Shown one piece after another: positions 1-11,600 of a stretch of DNA of 64,000 bases. The stretch comes from Ditylenchus dipsaci (taxonomy: Eukaryota; Nematoda; Chromadorea; Rhabditida; Anguinidae), in NCBI GenBank assembly GCA_004194705.1, contig SADC01000886.1, positions 744,001-808,000 on the forward strand, in the 5' to 3' direction. A program made the position numbers and the translations under genes. Under the pieces are notes generated by a model that saw nothing but the letters and a program-made list of their open reading frames with translations, was not told the DNA's origin and did no database searches. Within the stretch, counting starts at the first letter, position 1. The number at the start of each line of letters is the position of its first letter.

Positions 1-219
1 TAAAAATTAGAGAGGGCGAGGGGTAGCTCAGCGGCAAAAGTGCCGAAAACAAGACACTCGAAAGACATATTTTTACATTTTCAAGTGCATGTAAATTTTT
101 TGAGCATGTTTTTAAGAAATTTTGCAATTATAACGCTGATGTGCTGATTCAACTTTTTATTCTGCACAAGTTTCGTTTACATTGCAAAACCGGATTGTCA
201 ACAAAATATAGCTTCGGAA

Positions 220-562
220 CTATTGCACTTGGTAACCCATCCCCTCCCCACCCCCAAAGTCAAAAATTTTAAAAATTTCGACGCTACTGTCATATACCTT
301 CCACCCCCCCCCAAAAGCTACTGTATATACCCCCCCCCCCCCCAAAAATCGACTTTTTCGAGAGTGTCTAAAAACCATTTTTACGCAATTATTTTGCCAT
401 AAAAGGACCAGAAAAGCAGTTAAAAGGATTATGGGCTGTATTGGGAGGGAAGGGAATAATACAGGGGCCACTTTTTTAGCTGCTTTACCATGTTTTTCAA
501 CTCGGCCGTGGCAAAAATAGACTCTATATGCATTTTATGTTCAAGTGTACTTCTCGGAATCA
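220..562 (+). repeat. Left arm of a poly-C-rich inverted-repeat element
   Basis: Runs of 9-14 C alternate with the word CTACTGTNATATA, followed by a conserved stretch around GGGCTGTATTGGGAGGGAAG. The same order of blocks recurs at 12780-13090 and, inverted, at 13620-13850, where both arms of the element are present. Here only the left arm is seen, followed by the palindromic hairpin unit at 563. No coding signal. Confidence 0.7.
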
Positions 563-701
563 TGTCTAAGTAAGTGAGTGCGCGCATCTCTAACTCTCAA
601 GCCCCTGCGCCCCCTTCGGGGGCGCAGGGGGAGCCCTTTTCAGGGGCCCTGTTGACTTGGGGGCTTGGAGTTGAGATGCGCACACCCACATACCTTAGAC
701 A
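563..701. repeat. Palindromic hairpin repeat unit, copy 1
   Basis: An imperfect palindrome running from TCTAAGTAAGTG to CATACCTTAGAC. Its centre, 602-630, is a perfect 13-bp GC stem around CCCCCTTCGGGGG, so an RNA copy would have a 3-nt loop or a C(UUCG)G-type cap. Further full or partial copies lie at 3228, 13153, 24500, 47515 and 47855. I do not recognise the family. Confidence 0.75.
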
Positions 702-785
702 CAAATCACTCGAAAGTGACTCTGGATGCATGAAAAAACATGCATACCAGAATTATTTATGCGGTAGGCCCCAGTATTCCCAGTA

Positions 786-1549
786 TTTTTGTTGAAAATT
801 TACCGAGCTGTGGCCTCCAAATGTTTGGAATTCAGAAAACCAGAACATTTCTTAAAACGAATGATACTTAGTCAAAATCTGATGATGTACACTTTTTTAA
901 ATCCTTTTTGACGCATAATGATTTGCTTGTTCTAATGAGTACAAAAAACTTTCAAATTTGTTTTAAGCTTTAGCGAAAAATGTGTTTTTCAAAAATTCAG
1001 CTTCTTTTCGAACACTTATTTTCGATCAAAAAGCCGCCATCAACTTCTTAGAGTAGTTTCATAAGCAAATCAGGTACACTGATCACGAATCTGGTGTCAG
1101 GATCAAGGGTTGCTTGGCGAAACTTTTTTTCACGCTAAAAGCTTGAAAGAGTCAGGATGACTAGCAAACTTCAAAGGCCTTTTTCTTCTTGCCTCCACAA
1201 ACTTTTTCGGAGCTTTCTCACCAAACATTTGCCTTATTAAATTATCTTTCTGATGCACTAACAAATAAGGATGGAGCGGGCAAATGTCCAATTTGGATGG
1301 CGGTTTTTTTGGCCGAAAATTAGTGTTGTTTTCCGTTAAAACTTACAAAAGATTGTAAAGTTTTTGTGCTCATTAGAAAGAACAACTCATTCTGCGTGGA
1401 ATAGGCTTTTAAACGACTCTGCGTAATGAATTTTCAGTAAGTATGAACTGTTTTAAGGAATGTACTGATTTTTCTTTTTTTTGCACTAACAAATAAGAAT
1501 GGAATTGTAAACTTTGGAGGCCACAGCTCGGCGAATTTTCAACAAAAGT
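786..1549. mobile_element. Non-coding inverted-terminal-repeat element
   Basis: About 35-40 bp at the left end (TTGTTGAAAATTTACCGAGC, then TGTGGCCTCCAAA) are repeated inverted at 1510-1548. The interior is AT-rich with no ORF. A related left end occurs at 36770-36830. No convincing target duplication was found, so the superfamily is open. Confidence 0.55.
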
Positions 1550-2589
1550 GGCCGAATTTTATTTTATCCTACTCAGAACATCGCAGGACTTCGTTTGCGA
1601 CCAAACACCTAATTTCCCATTCTTCGAGGAGTCGAGGTGGTATTAATAAAAGGACAAAATCACAAAACTTCTCTTTAAATTTTAAGACTATATTCGACAT
1701 ATTTAATTTGGCAGTCTTCCCCTTGAATCAATGATACAAGATTTTTTTAATAAAAAATCAAAAAAGATACAACTAAAATCTTCCATGACATAATTTTTTT
1801 TCCAAAAGCTCCTTCAATAATCTTTTAAATAAGCGCACTTTTGTTGGCGTCCAAATTCTTCCATTTGCAAGTAGTATATATTGCTTTGTGTGTATGTGTG
1901 CTCAATTGTAGTAGTAATGCAAGGAAGTTAATATTAGAAGACTAATTATTGTTTTGCGACCCAATTCTCCTTCTTTCCCACACAATTCGGCACTACCGTA
2001 CTGTTAGAGTCTAAATTAACAACCTACAAAAGCATCACATATTTTTGGCAGCAAAAGTCTGTCGGTTAATAATTCAGAATTCGTCTCGGAGAAAATTTTT
2101 CCTACCCCAGTTTTAGTAGACACATCAGACTGATTTTCTTACGACCTTTTTGACTGTGCCAAAAAATCAGTTCGATCCATGCTAAAGAAGTGGGTTAATA
2201 ACGTCCATCATCTATGGACAATTTTATTTTTAAGAAATACGATAGTCTCACCAGTAAGACTCATGACAATTTATTTAACTTGCATATTTTATGATAAAGG
2301 TGTAAGAACGCGAAATCAAAAAAGATACTACTAAAATCTTAGCGTTAACGCGTTTTCTTGATGATTTTATAACCTTGATAGCACTACATTTCATCTTTTA
2401 AAAAAGCTATCAATTTTTAAAATTCGGTCCATTTAAAAACCTAAATTTTTAAAATTTTGAAAGATATATTGACATCTAGTTTGAAGGCTGAATTCTAGTG
2501 TTACATGCTGGTGAAAAAAATGAAGCTCTTTTTTGGCTGTAGCTCTAGTAACAAAAAATACAAAAGATTAAAAATAATTGTGATATTTA
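1550..2589. other. Intergenic AT-rich DNA upstream of the RBR gene
   Basis: I see no ORF, RNA gene or bounded repeat here. It should contain the RBR gene's promoter or outron, but no distinct motif can be defended. Confidence 0.5.
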
Positions 2590-2616
2590 TTTTGCTATTT
2601 TGCAGTTTTCGGTCAA
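2590..2616 (+). promoter_or_regulatory. Splice acceptor 11 nt upstream of the RBR start codon
   Basis: A pyrimidine-rich tract ending in TTTTGCAG at 2605 lies 11 nt before the first in-frame ATG (2617). It is either the 3' end of a 5'-UTR intron or a spliced-leader trans-splice site. The FAM43-like gene and the ORF at 20833 have the same arrangement. Confidence 0.5.
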
Positions 2617-5600
2617 ATGGAATGTTCCAACTCATTTCATTCCGATGACTGCTCGGAAACTGACTATGGCGCTGACTACGGTAAAATTTTTGTGTCTAAA
2701 TAATTTGTGCTTAAATGTTTTTTTATTATTTTAGATTTCTACGACACTAACGATGGCAACGAAAGTGGAGAAATCATGGACGACTCCAACCCTTCAGCTT
2801 CAAATGCTGATCCTGAGTATGTTGAGTAAGTCAGATTTCACAGTGTGTCAGATATTAATAATATTAATGATATTAATAAACATGCTCTTTAGGTATTCGT
2901 GCCTTGACCCAGCTCAAGTGGAAGCTTTATTGAGTAAGTCGGTTTTGTCTTTGGTTAGAGGGCTCAAAATACCCTTAAGATTAGTTAGTAGAATCATTTT
3001 AATTCGTAAAAAATGGTTTGGTCAAAGTTTTCAGGCCAGAAAACAATGGACAACAAACTATTTATGCAGTTTAGCATATTTGCTGTTTTCACTTATGTTA
3101 TCAACGGGGCAGGATTCCTGCAAGAATTCTGTTTGCGGATTCCTGCAGGAAAAGTTGTTTTCTGTTCGTGTTTCCTGCTAGCCGAGCTCGCCTTTCCTGC
3201 ATGAATTTCGCACGCTTGCGGAAAAATCAAAAACAGCCCCCTGCGCCCCCTTCGGGGGCGCAGGGGGCTGGGGGGCTCGGAGTTGAGATACGCGCACACA
3301 CTTACCTTAGACATGATTCCGAGAAGTACTCTTGATCAAAAAATGCATATAGAGTCTCTTTTCTATATGCACATGATTGGCTTTTACATGAAATCGGAGT
3401 CGAGAAACACGAATATGAGGTTATCTTCTCGATCTGATCACTCCCCCCGGGGGGATTCTATACTCAAGCCCGAATTTTTTTCTCAGAATCGAAAAAACAG
3501 CCGGCTTTCTCATGAAATCGGGGTCGAGAACCACGAATATGAAGTTATCTCCTCCATCTGACCACTCCCCGTGGGGGAGGGGAAGGGGGGGTAGTAAACT
3601 GCTGCCCCTAAAAATGTAAAATAATCGAAAAATGAAATAAAATATAAAATACCCTAAAAATTCCTTCTGGCCTTCATGAATTGAAGTCAAAATTAAAAAA
3701 AAAGTTAATTTATAACGGGAAACTGTTTAAAAATGTTTCTTGCATCGTATTAAGTAGAAGAATTTATGTAAGAAAAAAGTATGTTTCTAATTTTGGTTAA
3801 ACTTCGTTATTTGATTTCCCAAGCGAAGTCAACCGGGATGGATATCCTGTCCAGGTAGTACCTACCAAAACTTTTGGGGTTTAGGTTTCTAAAATCGTAA
3901 GTTCGATACTATCAAACATAATCCTCGATTATTTACAGTTTAAAAACAAATTGAAAGCAATTATTTGCATAAACATTTAACTACTAAACAAATTTATTCA
4001 AAAAAAACTTGTCAAGACAAATTATTGTCAGTTTTAATTTATGTCAGAAAGACTTTTATAGAATGAATTGATATCAGAAAAATTTAGGTCAGTCTCAGGG
4101 TGAGCCAATTTTGTCTGTTTTTTTTTGTTTTTTCATTGAATTAAGGGTCTAACTTCTCTCAGTTTTAGTTGGGGCTGGAATATGATCGGTCATTTTCAAA
4201 TCCGGTCATATCACCGATCATATTTGGTTATATTCGATCATTTTCCATTTTCAATTTTTGTGGCCAAAAAAATTTTAAAGGAGAGGGGAAACTGGGCATG
4301 CCCCCTTTAAAAGTCAAATCCCAACTGGCGGCCATCCAACGCCAGTTGGGATGGCCGCTAGTTGACCCTCGTTCCTTTAAAGGGGGGGGGCAACTTTATA
4401 TACGCATCGCCTTAGGTCACAGGTTCGACTACCATTGGCTGCAGACCTAATTTTTTTTCTCTCCTTTTATTTACAAGTTTAGTGTCAAAATGTAGCCAAG
4501 CTTCTGGGCTTTCATTTGGGCTATCATACAGATGAAAAGTTGGTATAAAGTTAGGGCTAAATATGAAAAATCCAATTCGGTGAAATCCTCAATAGGACTA
4601 TACCAGTACTTTTCGGTAGGATCCTGGAACTGACGTTTTTTCCCAATTTTAATTTAAAATCCAGTAGAAAATCATCCGTCACCCGTATTTTTAAACTCTC
4701 ATGTCAATCTGCAATTTTCGAAATTACATTTTGTGTAAAAATTAGAATTTTTAAAAAATAATGTTATCTCATTTTTAAGCGTGGTTTTAACCTGCTATTT
4801 TGGTTATTTGTGCTGAAATTTTTATAAAGTTTCGAGCTAAATAGTGTGAAAACCAGCAAAATAAAGATTTAATTTATTATAAAAATATTGCTGCAAATTT
4901 CGCTGTGACCGATGGGAAAAATGATGTTTGACCATTGGTTCGATATTAGTTGACAGGCCGGCCTTCATCTTCATGCAGCTGGAGATCCTGGGAATCGCTC
5001 ATTTTAACAGGGATTTGATTCGACTAGAAAAAACAAGCTCGTTGAAAATGATTTGCAACAAAAATAAAAATAAGTAGGCGAAAATTCGGACAGACATGCA
5101 TAATGTGCATTTTTTCGCGTTGATAATACTGAAAATTCAAACGAAATTCACGTTGAAAAATAATTGCCCACTCTCTAATAATCCCCACCCCTGAAAAGGG
5201 TTGAAAAATAATCCTCCATGGGGGATTAATAGAGAATATACGGCAAATTCAATTTGCTACTACAGTCGAGTCGCGATATAGTGCGAATTGACGACAGTCT
5301 TGGTTGGCCGTCAATGAAAATCAATAAACGATACCCTCGATATAGTGCGTTTCGATATAGTGCGAGTCGCGATATAGTGCGACCTTTTGGCCTGTCCTCA
5401 CTGATAATCTGACCCTCGATATAGTGCGATGCATAAAAAGTAGTTTTTTTGTTCGTCGTTTTGTGGAGAAAAACACTGCTGATTACGCCATTCTCAGTCA
5501 CAGCGACGCCTTGGACGAATTCTTTCACCAGGAGACAAAGAAAAATAAAAAGCAGAGCTATTAAGAAAAGGATGATATTTTTTTCTTACCGCAAAACACT

Positions 5601-8600
5601 TGAAAATTACCGTAAATCATTTTTTTATTACCGCAATTTGATTTTCCCGCAAAATACTTTTTCTTACCGCAAAATACTTTTTTCTTACCGCAAAATGCTT
5701 TTTTCTTACCGCAAAAATACTTTTTTCTTACCGCAAAAAATTTTCTCGTCGTTTCTAGTCAAAATTTTGCGGGAATTTGAATTTTTCAGTCAGGAAATAA
5801 CTTGGATCCCTCAGAATCCCAGCCCGGAGTGGTCAGAAGCCCTGAAAGTTGGTTTTTTCGGGGTTTACTATAGGGGGGGGGTAAACTTTTTGCAAAAAAT
5901 CGATTGAGCGGATCAGATTTCGGGTCCGATGGGCTTAATCGCTCAAAATTCCACCCTGAACCATTCTCAACCATCTTAAACCACTCTAAACCATCCAAAC
6001 CAGTATCTAAATCCCCTAAATCCGTGCTTAGGCTTAGGCTTAAGATGGTTGAGAATGGTTAAGGGTGGAATTTTGAGCGATTAAGCCCATCGGACCCGAA
6101 ATCTGATCCGCTCAATCGATTTTTTCGCAAAAATCCACCCCGCCCCTTTAGTAAAATTTTTTACGGTAAGGAAAAAGTATTTTGCGGTAAGGAAAAAGTA
6201 TTTTGCGGGAAAATCAAATTGCGGTAATAAAAAAATGATTTGCGGTAATTTTCAAGTGTTTTGCGGTAAGAAGAAAGTACCATCCTTAAGAAAACGCAAA
6301 AAACAGATCTGCAGAACAATTTTCCTGGGCTAAGATATAGAGGGTGTGTCAAAAAAACTTGAACACCATTTTGGGCCAAAAAAACGCGAGCACTTACGCA
6401 CTGCGCCATGGAAGCCACTTTTTCAAACCTAAATGGCTTCCCCCCCTTTAATGACCTAAAAAATTAGCAAAGCTTTATTTACTATGAACATACAATAAAT
6501 TCATACAAAATAATGAAAAAGTGAAAGATTTAAAAATGGTCAAATTTTTCTGACACACCCTGTAGGTCCTTCAGGGTGCCCGTCTATTGGAGGGTGCCCG
6601 TCTAATAGAGGTTATACGGTAACCGATTTCTTCCATGTAGTCTGATGTTTTTGAATGTTGTGTGCTTGCTGAAAAAAATTATCTATACCTCCAGCTAAAA
6701 AAAAAATAGGGTAGAATAGCTTACCCTCGATATAGTGCCACTTGCACCCGGTCCCCAGCGACCGCACTATATCGAGACTCGACTGTAGTGCAAATAATTC
6801 TTAACTTTTTTTCTTTAGCTTCTCATGTGAACGAACTAATAGAGTGCCTGCCCTCTGTTGTGCCTTCTCTAGCCAAACTCTTGCTGCATCTCAACCAATG
6901 GGATGTGGACAAAATCAAGATGCATTTCATGGTTAATTGGGAACGTAAGCTATTACTTTACACAATTCTCAAATTTACTACTAATCGATGCGACTCAAGG
7001 TTTTCTGATCGAGAGTGGAGTCAAAGCAGATAAAAACTCAAGCTCTAGGTCAACTGCAGCCAAGCCCTTAAACAACAATATCATTAACACCAAAGAATGT
7101 CTGGTCTGCTTTGAAAACTCCAGAAAAGAGCTGGTCGCTCTGGACTGTGGCCATAGTTTTTGTGAACAGTGCTGGATACACCATCTCGATACACAGCTAC
7201 AAAATGGTATACACGGTTATTCGAAAAATTCTTAAACTTTAAAACAGCCATGACTTTCTATAAATTTTTCCAAATTTATTTGAAAAGTCACGATTTGGCG
7301 GGACACGGACAATTCACCCCCAGGACAATTCACCCCCGGGGCCGATTCACCCCCGACCGATTCACCCCAGCCGATTCACCCCCAGCCGATTCACCCCCGC
7401 CGATTCACCCCAGGACGATTCACCCCCAGGCCGATTCACCCGCAGTCGTTCACACTTATTATTGTTGAGACATTATTTGAAATTTGAACGAAAACTTATT
7501 TTGTGACAAATAAGCCCTTACTCTTTGTTCTGGTTATTTTTGTTGGCATAGTTTGTTATTTTGCTGTAGCTTTTATTGCTATTGTTCTCTCTTGTGTGTT
7601 TACGACTTATAATCTTTATCCAATTAATCACAGGTTTCGAATGGTGCTTGATATCAGCCTCGTGAGACGCGTTTTGGGTGAAATCGGCGACTACTCAAGT
7701 GACGTAGAAGACGATGATCCTCGTGTTTCTGCTGATCAGCAAATAACTCTGGTAGCTATTCTGGCTTCTTAGGTAGTGTGCCTTTATTGTTGTCGGTTTT
7801 AGACTCAGAACTATTCTTTTATTTAGGAATGATCCCCGCTTTGGCGTTTGGGAAACCGGATGATGCAATTATTAGTCTTGATGGCTCCAGATACGTTCCA
7901 CATCTCGTGTTCGTGCAGCCGCTGATGAACTTTGGGCTGTTTTGCCGGCAGAGCTCTACCCAGTCATGACCTGGTTGTCAAGAACTACATCGGTAGGACA
8001 GCTAAAGCTTTCATTTTATTCGGTAGATAATGCGTGGTTTGCAGGATCAGAAATACAGCAAGGCCGTCGAAGGGTTATTACGCCAGCAATATTTCCATCG
8101 ACCTTTCAAATGTCTATGAAAGAATTCGTGGAGAACGCCGAGGCCAGAAGCACAGTGGAATATTTAAAAGGAATTGCAATGAATTTTATGATGGGAGAGT
8201 AGTTCACTTCATGTTCTTGTTTAATATACCATACTCTTTCAAATATTTCCAAATTTACTCTGAATAAAGAACTCCTTGAATATTTGTGTGTCTTTTAATA
8301 AATAATGATGGGGTGAATTATAGCTGGGGGTGAATCGTCCTGGGGGTGAATCGCCGGGGTGAATCGGCTGGGGGTGAATCGGCCGGGGGTGAATCGGTCG
8401 GGGGTGAATCGGCTCTGGGGGTGAATCGGCTGGGGGAATTGTCGCGCACCCGATTTGGCTCCTAACACATTTTAGGTCATTTTGGAAGTCGACAGGCATT
8501 TCGAAAACTTGGACTTTTTTATTCTCAGTTTGTTTTTTCAAAATGCCGTATCTCAATACGCAGATCTAATTTTTTTCTCTGTAAAATGGATTTTGCAGCT

Positions 8601-11600
8601 CTTGGTATGCGCTGCACCATGAAATTAACAGCTTTAAAAATTTATAATTTTTTGACCATTAAATACTTTAACGAAAACTGAAAATTCCCGTATTTGAAAT
8701 CGAGATTTAAAATTTATCCTGTCAATTTATCCAATTTTTTTTTATCAGTAATGAAATGTTTATACACTATGCGATAGAAAATTTCCAGGGCTACAAAATG
8801 ACATATCGTTAAAAAAGTGAAATTAAAAAATAGTCGTACGGTGCCTTTGAAGTGTAGGGATATTTTTCTGGGACACCCTGTACAAAAAATTGCATCGGCT
8901 ATTACCGGGAGTCGAACAAACAAAAAATTTGGTTCAAGTTGAAAAACTAGCCTACGCGAAAATTTTTTGCTTTTTAAAACAGTCAAAATGGCATTGGGTG
9001 ACTTCTGAAAATTTTTGCGGTAAATTAAAAAACTCTTCAAATTTGACTAGAAACGCGGCTCTAGACTTGAAATGGGTTTTTTTACATAGATGCTCCGACT
9101 TTTAGAAAAGATCCAGGGCTAAGCTTTGGGGCACTTATGCCGTTGGCCCCCCTCTAAATTTTCGAAAAGTAACTCAGAAACACCTTCTAAACTGGTTTTT
9201 CTGTTTAATACGATAAACGAAACATTTCTTATCAGTTTCTAATCAATAAAACGAACTCATTTTCAGAAAAAATTGACGTAAAGTCGTCTAAGGTACCATG
9301 GTCTTTTCATGGTATTTTTGACTTATCTTTGGTCACATTTGATTAAGCTTCAGGCAAGGGTAGGCCAGCGTATGTTAGGACGAACTCAAACATGTTTTCT
9401 TTCTTCTCTCAGTGTTTGAACAGCATTTTTGAGCCCTTTTGAGTCCTAACATACGCTGGCCTATCCTGGCCTAAGCCAAAATTCCTGAGCCTAAAAACTA
9501 CCAAAAAATACCCTAAAAAGACCATCCACCTTTGACGAGTTCAAGTCAATGTTTTAGGAAAAAAATTAGTTCTTTTGATTAGAAACTGATTAGAAATGTT
9601 TTTTTATCGTATTGAACAGAAAAAACCAGTTTAGAAAGTGTTTCTGGGTTACTTTCGAAAATTTAGAAGGGGGGGGGGGCCAACGGCATAAGTGCCACTT
9701 TGGTACGTATCTCGTCACTGATATACAAATTTTGTGCTTTCTGATCAAGCCTCGCAGATGAAAATTTCAAAAATAAGACAAATTTCGAAAAAAATAAGAT
9801 TTTGACGAACTTTTCCTCCTACTTTTTTTGAATTTGTTTATAAGTTCAATCTTGACTTAACGAAATTTGCAGTCAAACCTCGTCTTAACGAAATATTTGG
9901 GGATGGACAAGAGTTTCTTTAGGTCGGGGGTCGCGTAATCACCAACTCATCTACACTAAGGAGTCAAGCAATGCTTGACTTCTCTAGTGTAGGTAAATTG
10001 GTGGTTACGTGTATGTTTATAATCATGCTGTTCTTTTACACGCGTACACTGTATTAGTGGTCTCTCGACACAGATGTAAAACGAAACTTCTAGCTTAACG
10101 TAACTCTTCAACCGCTCCAACCCCCCCCCCCCAGGTTTCGTTAGGACGAGGTTGACTGAATTCCTGTTTCTAGTCAGCTTGTAGAGGATTTTATTTTCCC
10201 GCAAAATTATTTTAATTGTTCAAAGCACTCTTACTACCCATTCTGAAGAACCGTGCGCCGTGTTCACAGTAACTAATCCAACCATGTTCAGGTGTTGCAC
10301 CAAGATAGAGTGCATGAACACAGACTGCCGCTTGATGTGCCTTGAAGATTTCGTCCAAAAGATTCTGTCTGAAAAGTCTCGCTTAAGGGCCAGATACAAC
10401 CAACTGGTCTTCCGGGATCTTGTCAATTCCCATCCACATCTCAGGTATTTTATTGCTTAAATATGCAGGTGCAAAGCTGTGTTTTCAGATGGTGTCCAGG
10501 GCGTGGATGTCATATCATCATTTCTGCAAAACAAACAAAGCACATAGGGTGTGTTGTACGCATTGTAACTCCAAGTTTGGTAGATTTTTGTTAACAAACA
10601 TCACACACTAACCACAGCTTTTTCAGCATGAAGTGTGGGCAAAACTACCATGCTCCAGCCTGCTGTGAAGTCATCAAGAAGTGGTTGACCAAGTGTGCTG
10701 ATGACTCGGAGACGGTAGGGGCACTGAGGTATTGGATTGACCAATTGGATTTCAGGCCAACTACATAAGTGCACACACCAAAGATTGTCCTAAGTATTGA
10801 TTTCTTGTAACGTTATGTACTAATTTTATTAATGACCCTGTATTTCAGTTGTCACTCCTGCATTGAGAAGAATGGAGGATGTAACCACATGGTAATACTC
10901 GTTTATTAATTTTTTAATTTACAGCTAAGTAAAGGCTATTTATGAGGGCTTATTTATGACAGTTCACTTGTGGGTCGAGCGAGAATTTTGCAGCAGATGA
11001 TTACTACACGAGTGATTTATTTTGTCTTCCTCGCGAAAAAAAAATTCTGGCAAAAAAATTCTGGCACCGGATTTACGGTTAGCATGGTCAGCTTGCATAC
11101 AAATATTTTTCAAGTTTGAATTGAATGAATTGAATATCATCCCTCCGCCCCCCCCCTGTAGTCGGAAATCTCCCGACTTTTTGTCGAAAATTTTCACCTT
11201 ATTTTCAAAATTGAATTTTATACCTTATTTTAACATGATTTTCTCAAAATACTTATATCATCACGTAGTCCTGGATCTCAGCTTTCTAATGAGTTGTAAT
11301 AGTTAAGTGTATAATTTCAAAAGAGATTCATGTAATAGAAGAAAGTGAGTTTTTGGTTAGGGTCTTTCCTTTCTAATACGTAAATCTTTTCATTTTTTAT
11401 ATTTTACAGTAAAAATTTCCAGCTCATTAAAAGCTGAAATCCGGGCTACATGATGGTAAAAATTTAAAAAAAAATTATGTTAAAAAAACGGTTGAAAATT
11501 TAGTTTTAAAATTAGGTGGGAGATTTCCAACAAAAAGGAGGGAGAGTTCGGATAAAAAGGCGGGGATCTTCTACATAGCCATTCAAATTTACTGTCAACT

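Larger units (their letters stand above)
5263..6785. mobile_element. Pogo/Tigger-type element, non-autonomous, hosting two nested insertions
   Basis: TIRs begin CAGTCGAGT and run into (T)CGATATAGTGCG; TA dinucleotides flank both ends (5261-5262, 6786-6787). No transposase remains. A 716-bp palindrome (5570-6285) and a 223-bp MITE (6340-6562) have inserted into it. The right end is about 30 bp from the acceptor of RBR exon 4. Confidence 0.85.

Noticed and set aside
14..62. tRNA gene at the left edge (GGGGTAGCTCAGCGG)
   Set aside because: The A-box-like motif is good, but no anticodon arm, B box or acceptor pairing follows.
5449..5907. 152-codon open frame with repeated SYRK segments
   Set aside because: It crosses the boundary of the palindromic element and reads through its TTACCGCAAAA array.
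7300..7450. CRISPR-like array
   Set aside because: Repeats are contiguous 14-15 bp words without spacers, and an inverted array ends the same element; the genome is eukaryotic.
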